A stretch of 57,796 bases of DNA, taken from NCBI GenBank assembly GCA_007694935.1, contig REES01000094.1, forward strand, positions 1-57,796, written 5' to 3'. The notes under the pieces were generated by a model. It was given only the letters and a program-made list of their open reading frames with translations. It had not been told where the DNA came from and did not search any database. Below are positions 1 through 8,793 of the stretch, in pieces (the first letter of the stretch is position 1; every line of letters begins with the position of its first letter). This DNA comes from Rhodospirillales bacterium (GTDB taxonomy: Bacteria > Pseudomonadota > Alphaproteobacteria > Rhodospirillales > Defluviicoccaceae). The position numbers were made by a program, and so were the translations under genes.

Positions 1-589
1 TGGCGATGGCGCCGGCGCAGAGCTTCCAGCCCGGCCCGTGCATCACCCGGAGGTCCGGGTTGGCGCACACCATGGGCAGGCCGCGGGCAAGGCACCGGTG
101 CAGGATCGCGTGGTGATCCTCGAGGGTTTCCCCCGGCTCGGTGGTGCCGGTGCACAGCACCACATCGGCCCCTTCCGGTGCGGCGACCCGGCGGAGGCCG
201 GCTTCGTCCGCGAGCTCGCCATCCTCGGGAATGCCGATGTGGAAGCAGTGCCGCACCCCATGGGGGCCGAGACCGTGCCGCACCGGTTCCAACAGCGCCC
301 TGAAGGTGGCCTCGCCGGAGGAATGGACGAGATCCAGCAGCCGGGTCGGGATGCCCATGGCATCCATGTGGGCCACCACCCGCCCCACCCGCCGCGGCGC
401 GTTGGAGAGGGCGGCGAGCCGCAGCCCCGCCTGTTTCATCCGGGCGAGCGTCTCCCCCGCCCACGGATACGCCGCCACCCCGTCATGCACCACCCCCCAC
501 AGGTCGAGGATCACCGCATCGTAGCGCGACCCGATGGCGGAGAGGCGGGGAAGGAGGGTGGTTTCCTGTGCGTCCGCTGTGTTACTCAT
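1..589 (-). CDS. HAD-superfamily class IIA hydrolase (TIGR01459-like), partial
   Basis: This is a reverse-strand gene starting at the ATG at 589; its 3' end lies beyond the left edge, so only the first 196 residues are seen. The N-terminal HAD motif ILDLWGVVHDG (residues 27-37) carries the nucleophile Asp29, and ALSNAPRR follows about 25 residues later as motif II. This DLWGV-HDG form is typical of the NagD-like class IIA phosphatases of alphaproteobacteria annotated as TIGR01459. The natural substrate is not known; a cytosolic small-molecule phosphatase is the safe description. There is no shift of frame in the visible part. The long open frames on the opposite strand here are antisense artefacts of high GC. 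Family confidence is high, function low. Confidence 0.85.
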   Translation of the reverse strand, partial: MSNTADAQETTLLPRLSAIGSRYDAVILDLWGVVHDGVAAYPWAGETLARMKQAGLRLAALSNAPRRVGRVVAHMDAMGIPTRLLDLVHSSGEATFRALLEPVRHGLGPHGVRHCFHIGIPEDGELADEAGLRRVAAPEGADVVLCTGTTEPGETLEDHHAILHRCLARGLPMVCANPDLRVMHGPGWKLCAGAIA

Positions 590-929
590 TTCCGGTACCC
601 AGCGCCCTGATGGACCAGACGTTGGTCGCGGATCCTGGAGTGCCTGTCCAATGAGAATTGTCTGCTCCTGCTCGATTGAGCTGATCGGCACTCCGATGGA
701 CGCCCTCGGACCGCGGTGCACCGGGCTCGGGCCGTCCCACTCGCTTCCACGGTCGTCGTCGAAGGCACGGCCACGCCGTTCAACGGCCAGCGGGGCACAG
801 CAGCCGCGCCCCGTTCGAACGGCAACAGACGTGCCCCTCGCCGCCTTCGCGAACTTTCAACGATTGTAGCACCATAGTTGCCCGCATTCTGGCGACCTCG
901 TAAACCTCACCCCAACGCGCGATCGCAAC
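590..929. other. Intergenic stretch between divergent genes
   Basis: These 340 bases separate the reverse-strand HAD gene from the forward glycosyltransferase. I see no convincing protein, RNA gene or terminator. It should hold the promoters of both divergent genes, but I could not pick -35/-10 boxes with confidence. Confidence 0.5.
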
Positions 930-2216
930 ATGTCGTCCATGGCTCATTCTCCCACCCCGCCCGTGCCAGCGCCGGTCAGATGCGAGGCTACGTCGAGGAC
1001 GGTTCTGGTCGTCGCCAGAGGACTGCAAGTCCGCTTCGATGGCGATTACCTTCGCTTTATAAATATATTTCCCTTGCTCAGCGCGCGCCATCGGCTAATT
1101 CTTTTTTATCTTGATGAAAGCACTGATGAAAATTTCCTCAAAACAGTGTCTCCCTATTTTTCTTCGGTGCACGTTATCGACTATCACCCGAAAAACTCTA
1201 CGATAGCCAGGCTTATTGATGCCTTTGTCCTGGCTCCGGAGCACAGCATTGTGCGCCACGATCCCCATCTTTTTTCCGAGATATCATGCCGCATCCGTGA
1301 CGTCATCGAAAGAGAACACGTCGACCTCATCCACGCATGGGGCCGCCATGAGTACCAGTTCCTCACCGCCGCGTCCGTACCGACCCTCTATGATCTTTGT
1401 GATGCCTTATCAATTCAGGCGCAACAACAAACCTCTACGCCGTTTAGTCTACGCCATCGATTGCGTTGTTTACGCCTGAAGCGACATGAAGCCCACATTG
1501 TCAAGCGCCACACGACAGTCTTCGTTTCCGATGTCGATGCGGATTTTTTTGTTGAGCGGCATGACTGCCATACCATCCCCAACGGCGTTGACATTCACTA
1601 TTTCACACCAAATGCATGCGAGGGATTATCCAGCAGTATTATCTTCTCGGGGGTTATGAATTTTTATCCGAATGTCGACGCCGTCTTGTATTTCGCAACC
1701 AATGTTTTCCCGCTCGTCAAATCCCGAATGCCAAGTGCAGCCTGGTACATCGTCGGGCGAGACCCCACCCCAGAAATCCAGGCCCTTCATGCACCCCCTG
1801 ACATCATCGTCACCGGTTTCGTCGACGACCTTCGTGAGCACGTGGGCCGCGCCCAGGTGGTCATCTGCCCGATGATATCGGGCTCCGGCATAAAGAACAA
1901 AGTCCTCGAGGCAATGGCGCTCGGTCGCGCCGTCGTGTCCACCCCTTCTGGCGTAGCCGGTATCGACTTTACCGACGGAACCCACCTGTGGGTGGCCGAG
2001 AGCGCCGAGAGCTTTGCCGCGCGAGTGGTCCAGCTGCTGGGCGACAGCGCCGCACGAGAGCGGATCGGACAGGCCGCCAGGCGGTTGGTCGAAGCCCGTT
2101 ATTCCTGGCAGAGCACAGTCGATCGATACGATACACTTTATCGACATCTGACTAATACCAAATCCGTGCCAGCGATCAATGGAGCCAATCGTGGTCCAAC
2201 CCAAAACAAGTGTTAG
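930..2216 (+). CDS. Glycosyltransferase family 4 (GT-B fold)
   Basis: A 428-residue cytosolic glycosyltransferase, likely adding a sugar to a lipid-linked surface-polysaccharide intermediate. The C-terminal half has the family-4 pattern: IPNGVDIHYF near the domain junction, then GSGIKNKVLEAMALG, with the Glu residues that contact the nucleotide sugar, and VVSTPSGVAGI. The N-terminal half is a diverged acceptor domain. ATG at 930 is used by default; a second ATG lies three codons later and neither has a clear ribosome site. Codon and base use is more AT-rich than in the rest of the window, especially 1040-1700, suggesting acquisition from elsewhere. It overlaps the sulfotransferase gene by 38 bases, so the two are probably translated together. 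Donor and acceptor sugars cannot be read from the sequence. Confidence 0.85.
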   Translation: MSSMAHSPTPPVPAPVRCEATSRTVLVVARGLQVRFDGDYLRFINIFPLLSARHRLILFYLDESTDENFLKTVSPYFSSVHVIDYHPKNSTIARLIDAFVLAPEHSIVRHDPHLFSEISCRIRDVIEREHVDLIHAWGRHEYQFLTAASVPTLYDLCDALSIQAQQQTSTPFSLRHRLRCLRLKRHEAHIVKRHTTVFVSDVDADFFVERHDCHTIPNGVDIHYFTPNACEGLSSSIIFSGVMNFYPNVDAVLYFATNVFPLVKSRMPSAAWYIVGRDPTPEIQALHAPPDIIVTGFVDDLREHVGRAQVVICPMISGSGIKNKVLEAMALGRAVVSTPSGVAGIDFTDGTHLWVAESAESFAARVVQLLGDSAARERIGQAARRLVEARYSWQSTVDRYDTLYRHLTNTKSVPAINGANRGPTQNKC

Positions 2217-3066
2217 GCCAAACGTATTTTTCGGGCATCACAAAGCGGCAACGAGCTGGATCGTATCGATACTGTCGGATGTCGCTCACATCAACGTATT
2301 ATCCCACAAAATAATAGATACAGCTGCTGAATTTGATGCCCACCTTCGCAAGAAACTTGATTCGGAACAAATCGACTTTCTCTCGTTCCGAAACGCCGAT
2401 CCCGACTACATCCATCTTCTCCCTTCATTCAGGGGGTTTCATCTTATTCGGGATCCGCGTGACATTGTCGTATCGTCTTATTTTTCGCACAAGAACAGCC
2501 ACCCCACAGCAAACTGGCCGGAGCTGGCGTCGCACCGGATGCGCCTTCAGTCCCTTCCGCCGGATGAGGGATTGTTGGCGGATATGGAATTCTGCAAGAC
2601 GCTACCGACAAACGGGTTCGCAGTTCAGCCGCTGGCAAGCATGGCGGCGTGGGACTACGGTCATGCGGACATACTGGAACTCCGATATGAAGACGTCATT
2701 GTTCGCCCTTATGAAAGCCTCTTGCAGATATTTTCACACCTCGGCGCTCTGGCGGATCAGGAGTTCGGTTTTTTTGAGGCCGCCCGGCATCTGCGGAGGG
2801 TCTTCGTGGCGAGAGGTCTAGGGCGGCGCTGGACCGGACCGGCGCAGGTTCCATCCTGGAATCTCCTGGCCACGGTCTACGACAACCGTTTCGACAAGCA
2901 AGCACAGGGTCGAGCACTGGGTGTCGAAGACCGCCAAAGCCATTACCGCAAAGGCGTCGCGGGCGACTGGAGGAACCACTTTCGTCCGGTCCACAAGGAG
3001 TACTTCAAGGAGAATTTCGGCGATATCGTCGTGTGCCTTGGGTACGAAGAAACCAACGACTGGTAG
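2179..3066 (+). CDS. Sulfotransferase domain protein
   Basis: A 295-residue sulfotransferase that should move sulfate from PAPS to a hydroxyl or amine acceptor. The 5'-phosphosulfate loop is GHHKAATSW (residues 19-27), and the 3'-phosphate motif is RDPRDIVVSSYFSH (from residue 91), with the usual Arg and Ser. The family length and the order of motifs are intact. There is no signal peptide, which suits a cytosolic enzyme acting on a lipid-linked glycan. It overlaps the upstream glycosyltransferase and lies in a polysaccharide locus, so a sulfated exopolysaccharide or glycolipid is the natural inference. The acceptor is unknown. The gene is moderately AT-rich compared with its surroundings. Confidence 0.85.
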   Translation: MEPIVVQPKTSVRPNVFFGHHKAATSWIVSILSDVAHINVLSHKIIDTAAEFDAHLRKKLDSEQIDFLSFRNADPDYIHLLPSFRGFHLIRDPRDIVVSSYFSHKNSHPTANWPELASHRMRLQSLPPDEGLLADMEFCKTLPTNGFAVQPLASMAAWDYGHADILELRYEDVIVRPYESLLQIFSHLGALADQEFGFFEAARHLRRVFVARGLGRRWTGPAQVPSWNLLATVYDNRFDKQAQGRALGVEDRQSHYRKGVAGDWRNHFRPVHKEYFKENFGDIVVCLGYEETNDW

Positions 3067-3190
3067 GGCGTCCCGGCGAACTGCAGACATACGTGCAAAC
3101 TGCGCGCAGCGACATTCATTTGAATGGAAATAAATCAACGTGCAATATTTTACCAAATTATATTTTCTAGATCTTCGGGCGCTCGCTGCC

Positions 3191-4237
3191 CTATATTCGG
3201 CCACCCTCCCGCCGCATGAGCTCCTCATATAGTCCAAGCAGCTTCTTCGAAACTGACGACCAACTCATATCCTGGACGAGAGCGCGACAACTTTCCCGGT
3301 CTCTGGGAGCTTCCATCGCGATGCGGATCGCCCGCCGAAGGCCTTGATCATCATCTGGAGCCACCCTTTGGAACCACGGCAGGCTGGTTGGCGTATCCAC
3401 ACCGCTGGCATTGGTCAGAATTGACGGCGTACCGGCTGCAAGCGCTTCAAACGGCACCAGTCCGAAGGCTTCTGAAAAGCTCGCAAGCACTACGGCGCCA
3501 GCGGCGGCGTAGGCCGATGTGAGCAGTGATGATGGATACGGCATCTCGCCTACGTATCGAACATTGTCTCCGCCCTCGACCAGACATCTGTTGTAATAGG
3601 CTTCATCCCCGATTGAACCGACTAGAACAACGCGATAGCCTTCGGCTTTGGCCGCACGGACTGTGCGGAGGATATTCTTGTTGGGCTCAATACTGCTGGC
3701 CGACAGAACAAAGTCACCCCGCATCCCGTATTTCTCACCAAACTTAATCTCGGATGCCATGAAAAACTCTTGACCAATTCCGTTCGGCACCACTCGTACC
3801 TTGGGCCCTGCTTCCGGGACCAACCTTGTTATCGTAGATCTTTCTCGATTCGTTAAAGCGCACACCAAATCCGCCTTTTTAATTCCTTCTGTATAGGTAT
3901 CCCACCGAGTCATGAAATCACGCCCCAGTGTTTTGTGCAGCGTGTAGCATACGAGCTTTATCTTGAGCGCCTCGATTTGGGTATCCACGAAAGGTATGAG
4001 AGGCGAGAAGACGGTAGCGCAACCGAGCTTGCTTGCCGCCTCTATGACGCGGAATCCCTCTTGACTTTTACTGAAATGGTGAATGATGTTATAATTCGAG
4101 AGTCGGTCATTCGGCAAGTCCACAATATTGACATCGACTCCAAGCTGGCGCAATGCAGCTTGAGTGGCCCTTATCTGAACCTCTAATCCGCCTCGTTGCT
4201 GAAATGCGGTGGCAAACGTCGTGAAACCAATCTTCAA
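3191..4237 (-). CDS. Glycosyltransferase family 4
   Basis: A 348-residue GT-B transferase on the reverse strand, start ATG at 4237. The N-terminus MKIGFTTFATAFQQRGGLEVQIRATQ has the glycine-rich loop seen in family-4 acceptor domains. The C-terminal domain carries VPNGIGQEFF, SASSIEPNKN, and the nucleotide-sugar motif SEAFGLVPFEALAAG. It converges on the sulfotransferase gene with about 125 bases between stops; that spacer contains a short inverted repeat (CATTCA-TT-TGAATG near 3115) too small to call a terminator. AT content is raised as in the neighbouring genes. The product probably adds one residue of the exopolysaccharide repeat; donor unknown. Confidence 0.85.
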   Translation of the reverse strand: MKIGFTTFATAFQQRGGLEVQIRATQAALRQLGVDVNIVDLPNDRLSNYNIIHHFSKSQEGFRVIEAASKLGCATVFSPLIPFVDTQIEALKIKLVCYTLHKTLGRDFMTRWDTYTEGIKKADLVCALTNRERSTITRLVPEAGPKVRVVPNGIGQEFFMASEIKFGEKYGMRGDFVLSASSIEPNKNILRTVRAAKAEGYRVVLVGSIGDEAYYNRCLVEGGDNVRYVGEMPYPSSLLTSAYAAAGAVVLASFSEAFGLVPFEALAAGTPSILTNASGVDTPTSLPWFQRVAPDDDQGLRRAIRIAMEAPRDRESCRALVQDMSWSSVSKKLLGLYEELMRREGGRI

Positions 4238-4869
4238 GGCCTTATACCTTCCGCCAGCACCGGCTTGTTCTACTAATACCCTTTAATTTGATTCGAATTT
4301 TCCCGGGAACAGGGTGAGGCACCACGGGGGCTTGGCCATTTTAAATCATCAGCGCATGCCAAAGATCGTGGAATTCGTAGAGAGGACGATGCGACTTTGG
4401 GCAAGAGGCCAACGTCTCGCTGCTCCCAGTCGGCCACCATCCGAGACCAGCCTTGCCCTGCCAAGTTCGCTTGGCGGACTTGAGCAACGGCTGAGCCAAT
4501 AGCATGCCTACGTCGGTACCCGAGGACCACATAACCCGCAAGCTCCCATAGACTGACCTCGCCCGTCGGTCAAACGTGCCCTTATGCGGCGCGGTCATCG
4601 ACATCTGCCAGCACCCCAGACACCGCCGCACCGCCGGCACCAGACCCACCGCGGCGGCGCAACCTGTTGACCTGATCCCAAAAAAGCGCCCTGGCCGCCT
4701 TCTGCGCCACTACCAATCAAGACCTTGTAACGGCCGGAGTCAAATTGAGCCCCTTAGAGCTGCAAGCGGCATCCGCCCCTTAAATCGGCCCTACCTTGGG
4801 CAAATACAAAGAAAAGCCTGCAAATACTCTATTCAGATGACGCTCAAAATACCACAGGAAGCACGGATA
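4238..4869. other. AT-richer spacer without a supported gene
   Basis: About 630 bases between two reverse-strand glycosyltransferase genes. Several short open frames exist on both strands (for example reverse 4341-4649 and forward 4576-4923), but none resembles a family I know, and the two reverse frames overlap in a way that could be a decayed gene with a frameshift. I would not annotate a protein here. It is likely recombination debris inside a variable polysaccharide locus. Confidence 0.45.
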
Positions 4870-5862
4870 TTACTTCATAGACGACGGACCGCTCCGACTA
4901 GGCTTAATACTTTTCACTGTTGAGCGATTTAGGATACCTTCATAAATATACCCAGACCAGAAAGAAACGTCCCAACGAGCCCGCAACAAGCGCCCCTCAT
5001 CATGATGAATCCGAAAAATCAAGGCTAATAATTGAGCCTCCACAATGGCCCGATAAATCCACCTTGGAAGGCCAAGCACAGTTTTACTTTCATGACTGGA
5101 TTCTTCTATTGAGGTTCGCAGTTTTGGGTCAAAATCGATCCAAAACATGCCGCGGCCGAAACGATATCCTCGCTTCAGGATCCAGCGAGGATCCAACTGG
5201 TAGGATTGAATAATATGGCAAACCAAGCTTTTCTGCACATGCCATGGGCGGTATCCAAGGCGATAAATCCGCAGCGTAAATTCAGATTCACTTCCCATCC
5301 GATACTGGCCTTTCGTGGGGCCGACGCGGTCATTAAACCTGTGGCCAGCATCAAATACCCGCTTACGAACAGCCATGTTGGGACCGATTATCCGACCTGG
5401 ATTGACGGGGCCTTCCGATAAGTCGTCACCAGTGTGGGCATAAACCGCTCGCGTTGGTATGTTCTGCAATAACCAGCTTGGCGGCGGAGGTTCAGGCCAA
5501 TGTGGTATTATGCTTCCCCCGAAAATATCAAATTCCTGGCAAGAATCGGATGCACGACGCATTTCAATCAGCCACCTAGGGTCAGCAATAATATCATCAT
5601 CGGTGAAGACAACGAGGTCACCCTCAAAATGCGGTATGGCCGTGTTCAAGGCGCGGTTTTTGCCTCTTTGGGGTTGATTCAGAATCTTGATGGGAAGTTT
5701 ATCTTGGTATGAGCTCAATATTTCACTAGTCTGATCGGTGCTGCCATTGTCGACTGCAATCAGCTTCCATCCACCATCTGGCGCCTCGAGCCGCGTCAGG
5801 GACGGAAGCATCAACGGCAGCGTTTCAGCGCCGTTATACGTGGCAAATACGACTGTCAGCAT
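4870..5862 (-). CDS. Glycosyltransferase family 2
   Basis: A 330-residue GT-A transferase on the reverse strand, ATG at 5862. It opens directly with the family-2 nucleotide-binding fold: VVFATYNG, then AVDNGSTDQT near residue 40 and the metal-binding VVFTDDDIIAD near residue 90. No amino-terminal membrane segment is present and the carboxyl third is basic. It acts in the cytosol on a sugar-nucleotide donor. A good sigma-70-like promoter at 6107-6135 points toward it. It is part of the same AT-richer polysaccharide segment. Which sugar it transfers is not visible. Confidence 0.88.
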   Translation of the reverse strand: MLTVVFATYNGAETLPLMLPSLTRLEAPDGGWKLIAVDNGSTDQTSEILSSYQDKLPIKILNQPQRGKNRALNTAIPHFEGDLVVFTDDDIIADPRWLIEMRRASDSCQEFDIFGGSIIPHWPEPPPPSWLLQNIPTRAVYAHTGDDLSEGPVNPGRIIGPNMAVRKRVFDAGHRFNDRVGPTKGQYRMGSESEFTLRIYRLGYRPWHVQKSLVCHIIQSYQLDPRWILKRGYRFGRGMFWIDFDPKLRTSIEESSHESKTVLGLPRWIYRAIVEAQLLALIFRIHHDEGRLLRARWDVSFWSGYIYEGILNRSTVKSIKPSRSGPSSMK

Positions 5863-5877
5863 TGGTTTGCGCGGCCC

Positions 5878-6036
5878 CTACGCCGAAGCGCTCCCCGCCA
5901 CAGGATCAGCATGGGGCACACCCGCGTGGTCGCGTTCGCGCTGTTCCCGGGCCGCCGCGCTGAGTTCGTCGCGAAGCTTATTGCCTGGCGCTTGCGGCGA
6001 AAGCGCCTTTCGTATCCGGGCAAGAGAGATCAGCAT
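5878..6036 (-). CDS. Possible 52-residue protein upstream of the GT2 gene
   Basis: A short reverse-strand frame, ATG at 6036 preceded by AGGG at a workable distance, ending 15 bases before the GT2 start. It lies downstream of the promoter at 6107-6135, so it would be on the same transcript. The peptide is basic and Ala-rich, with no membrane helix and no family I recognise. It could equally be untranslated leader. Listed because the promoter, ribosome site and spacing line up; existence is uncertain. Confidence 0.25.
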   Translation of the reverse strand: MLISLARIRKALSPQAPGNKLRDELSAAAREQRERDHAGVPHADPVAGSASA

Positions 6037-6106
6037 TGCATCCCTGCCCCGCACATTCCCGTTGCCCGTCTGCTGGTGCTGTTTGCAACCACGAGCCCGC
6101 TTCTCC

Positions 6107-6135
6107 CTTATACGCTTCCTGTCAAAACGTGACAA
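6107..6135 (-). promoter_or_regulatory. Sigma-70-like promoter for the GT2 gene
   Basis: Read on the reverse strand, TTGTCA (6135-6130) is followed after exactly 17 bases by TATAAG (6112-6107), each matching five of six consensus bases. It would start a transcript near 6100 running into the small frame at 6036 and the GT2 gene at 5862. Seen by eye only. The remaining bases up to 6385 must hold the promoter of the forward ligase-like gene, which I could not place. Confidence 0.5.
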
Positions 6136-6385
6136 CGGCACCGCGCAGGTGTGGGCCGGTCGCGGCGCCGGTCACGGCTTGGCAACCAGAGTATGCGATG
6201 ATCCTTGCGATCCGGCTAACACTCTGGCCAAACTGGTGCCGGCCGCTCATCGGGAGGTGGAAGGGCCAGACGCAATGCGGATATGGCCGCGCCCGGAGTA
6301 AACCGGTCAGCACAGTGCGATCCGGGGCTGGTGCCTGACCCTGACCCTTCGCCCCCACCGCCAAGCCATAAGCGGAAACCGCGCC

Positions 6386-7735
6386 ATGCGCTCCTTGGTC
6401 ATTCTCGGCGTTGTCGGACTCCTGGGCTTCCTCGCCCTGTCCTATCCCATTGCGGGATTGTATGCGTGGGGCTGGCTCAACATGATGCAGCCGCATCAGG
6501 AGACCTGGGGGCTGGGCAGTGCGCGGCTGATTTTTGTCATGTCGCTGGTGACCCTCGGTGCTTGGCTGATCTCCAAGGAACCGAAGACCTTTCCGCCCAC
6601 CGCCGCCAACATCCTCCTGGTTGTTTTCACGTTTTGGGTGATCGTATCGCAGATTTTCTCCCTGGTTCCGGATCACTCGTTCCCGATGACGGACCGCTTC
6701 GTTCGGGTCCTGATCTTCGTCATCCTGTGCGCGATTCTGCTCACCAGCAAGGTTCGCATTCACGCCCTGATCTGGATCCTGTGCATCTCGATCGGCTACT
6801 TTGGAGTGAAGGGTGGGGTTTTCACCATTCTCAGCGGCGGAGCCTATCATGTGTGGGGCCCAACCGGCACCGTGATCAGCGACAACAACCATCTCGGCGC
6901 CGCCCTGGCCTTCATCCTGCCCTTGCTCAACTACCTCCGCATCCAGACCGAGAACCGGTGGATTCGGCTGGGCCTGCTTGCCGCCATGGTGCTGGTGTTC
7001 TTCAGCGTCCTGGGCTCCCAGTCACGCACGGCGTTCCTGGCCGTGTTTGCAGGGCTGGCATTGATGTGGTGGCGTTCCCGCCACCGCGCCGTACTCATCG
7101 CGGCACTCCTCCCCGTCGCCATCGTCGGCGTCACCTTCATGCCGGACAGTTGGCACGAACGCATGCAGACCATCAAGACGGCCGAAGAAGACGCCTCTTT
7201 CATGGGACGGGTGGACGCCTGGGTGATCGCCACCGAGGTCGCCAAGGGCAACCCCATCACCGGTGGCGGTCTTCGCGTGTTCTACCGCCAGGACATTGCC
7301 GATGCCTACCTGCTCGAACCGAGGGAATCCCGTGCCGCCCACTCCATCTATTTCGAGATCCTGGGCGGCATGGGGTTCGTCGGGTTCGCCCTGTTCATGG
7401 CCTTGATTACCTTGGCGATCCTGGATTCCTTCTGGATCCGCCGCAACGCCCGAAGTCTGCCCGAGTACCGCTGGGCCTGGGATTTCGCCAGCATGGCCCA
7501 GGTGAGCCTCGTCATCTATGGCATCGGCGGCGCTGCCTTGTCCCTGGAGATGTGGCAAGGGTCGTGGCTTCTGTTCATGCTGCTGTCCCGTGTCCGCTGG
7601 CAGATGGCCACCGAGATGGCGGCGACCCGGCCCGCCGGCAGCCGGTTCAGGAAGCGGCCCGCGGGCGCCGCGGCGCCGACCTCCAATGCGGTGCCGCGCT
7701 CGTCTCAGCCGACGTCAGGCAAACCGCTGTCGTGA
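6386..7735 (+). CDS. Putative O-glycosylation ligase, exosortase A-associated (TIGR03097-like)
   Basis: A 449-residue polytopic inner-membrane protein of the O-antigen ligase/Wzy superfamily. Hydrophobic segments run from residue 1 to about 380, with a long periplasmic loop near residues 255-330. Features seen include LSYPIAGLYAWGWLNMMQPH at the N-terminus, the GTVISDNNHLGAALAF segment, GSQSRTAFLA, and GRVDAWVIATEVAKGNPITGGG before the large loop. This arrangement matches the exosortase-A-system ligase family, which polymerises or transfers lipid-linked glycans in the periplasm. No exosortase or PEP-CTERM substrate lies within the window, so the link rests on family resemblance. The 3' end overlaps the convergent deacetylase gene by about 30 bases. 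Confidence 0.82.
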   Translation: MRSLVILGVVGLLGFLALSYPIAGLYAWGWLNMMQPHQETWGLGSARLIFVMSLVTLGAWLISKEPKTFPPTAANILLVVFTFWVIVSQIFSLVPDHSFPMTDRFVRVLIFVILCAILLTSKVRIHALIWILCISIGYFGVKGGVFTILSGGAYHVWGPTGTVISDNNHLGAALAFILPLLNYLRIQTENRWIRLGLLAAMVLVFFSVLGSQSRTAFLAVFAGLALMWWRSRHRAVLIAALLPVAIVGVTFMPDSWHERMQTIKTAEEDASFMGRVDAWVIATEVAKGNPITGGGLRVFYRQDIADAYLLEPRESRAAHSIYFEILGGMGFVGFALFMALITLAILDSFWIRRNARSLPEYRWAWDFASMAQVSLVIYGIGGAALSLEMWQGSWLLFMLLSRVRWQMATEMAATRPAGSRFRKRPAGAAAPTSNAVPRSSQPTSGKPLS

Positions 7736-8760
7736 GTGTGCAGGAGTTCCCGGGTGCGGCCACGTGCGTGCAAGGCCAGGGTACGGACGGCGTCCGGGGT
7801 CGTCGCCACGCCCCCGAGCCGCCCCAGAAAGAAGTCGAAATATCGGTCGAGCGTACCGACAAAGGACCGCAATTCACCATGGTCCCGCACATAGGGCGTG
7901 CACCCGGGCGACAGCGACGGGCTGTGGTAGGTGAGCGTGAACGCCCGGCAGCCCTGCTGCAGCAGCGACCGGGTCACGCGGATCAGCGCCGCGAGGTCAA
8001 CCCCTTCGGGCGTAAGCCGGATGCGCTCCAGCAGTCGGCTTCGCGCCAGCAGGCCGAGGGCGTGCACGGAGCTACCGTGCTTGGACCCGGCGGCCCGGTA
8101 GACACGGCTGCCGTAGCGCCAGAGCGCGCCCGCGTAGCCACAGGACAGCGGGATCTCGAGAAGCTGGTGATCCGGCCCGAACCAATAGGGGCGGAAATCC
8201 CACGCCGAGAAATCCGGGCCGCCATCGGCGGCGAAGCTGGTGCGCGGCACCACGCTCATGTCCACGTGGTAGCCGAGCCGTACCAGAGCGCCCGCCGTGT
8301 TCGGACCGATACCGTACCGGCCGGCCTTGTAGGCGGTGGGGCGGGCGCCGAAATTGCGCTCAATGGCCTCGGTCAGCCGAGCCAGTTTGTCGTATTCCAG
8401 GGCGGCCGGCAGATTGCCCGCATACGAATTCCATGGCGTCACGTCTTCGTCATGGGGTGGGGTAACCCAGGGATGCAGATGCGCTCCAATCACAGCCTCT
8501 CCCGCCTCCGCATAGGATCTGAGGGTCCGCACGGCGGCGTCCGTGGTGGCGACCGGGTAATCGATCACATACGTCGGGATAATGTCATAACGCTGGAACA
8601 GGGCCTGGGCTGACCGCTGAGCGGAGATGGACTCGACGTTCGTGTTGACACGCGACAGAGGCTGAGTCCAATCGAACTCTTCCTCCGTATCGATGACGAC
8701 CATGAGGTGCGGAGATAAATGATCTTCGAAAACAACCGGTTCTTTGTTATTGTGCGGCAC
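7705..8760 (-). CDS. WalW-like polysaccharide deacetylase family protein
   Basis: Probably a NodB-fold carbohydrate esterase that removes acyl groups from a surface polysaccharide. Close to the N-terminus is MVVIDTEEEFDW, which supplies the Asp/Glu-rich first motif, followed by YVIDYPVA and GAHLHPWV, where the His is a plausible metal ligand, then PTAYKAGRYGIG and TLTYHSPS. This is the pattern of the WalW proteins found beside exosortase-type polysaccharide loci. I chose the GTG at 8760, which gives about 351 residues; the frame stays open to an upstream start at 8892, but that would run through the divergent small gene. The gene converges on and overlaps the ligase-like gene. Start uncertain, family fairly sure. 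Confidence 0.75.
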   Translation of the reverse strand: MPHNNKEPVVFEDHLSPHLMVVIDTEEEFDWTQPLSRVNTNVESISAQRSAQALFQRYDIIPTYVIDYPVATTDAAVRTLRSYAEAGEAVIGAHLHPWVTPPHDEDVTPWNSYAGNLPAALEYDKLARLTEAIERNFGARPTAYKAGRYGIGPNTAGALVRLGYHVDMSVVPRTSFAADGGPDFSAWDFRPYWFGPDHQLLEIPLSCGYAGALWRYGSRVYRAAGSKHGSSVHALGLLARSRLLERIRLTPEGVDLAALIRVTRSLLQQGCRAFTLTYHSPSLSPGCTPYVRDHGELRSFVGTLDRYFDFFLGRLGGVATTPDAVRTLALHARGRTRELLHTHDSGLPDVG

Positions 8761-8793
8761 GGTCCTACGCCCCCATCGATGAGGTGAACAAAA

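Noticed and set aside
6283-8613. Forward open frame of 776 codons over the ligase and deacetylase genes
   Set aside because: Composition is Arg/Pro/His-rich with no family features. It is out of frame with the clear membrane protein at 6386-7735 and antisense to the deacetylase.
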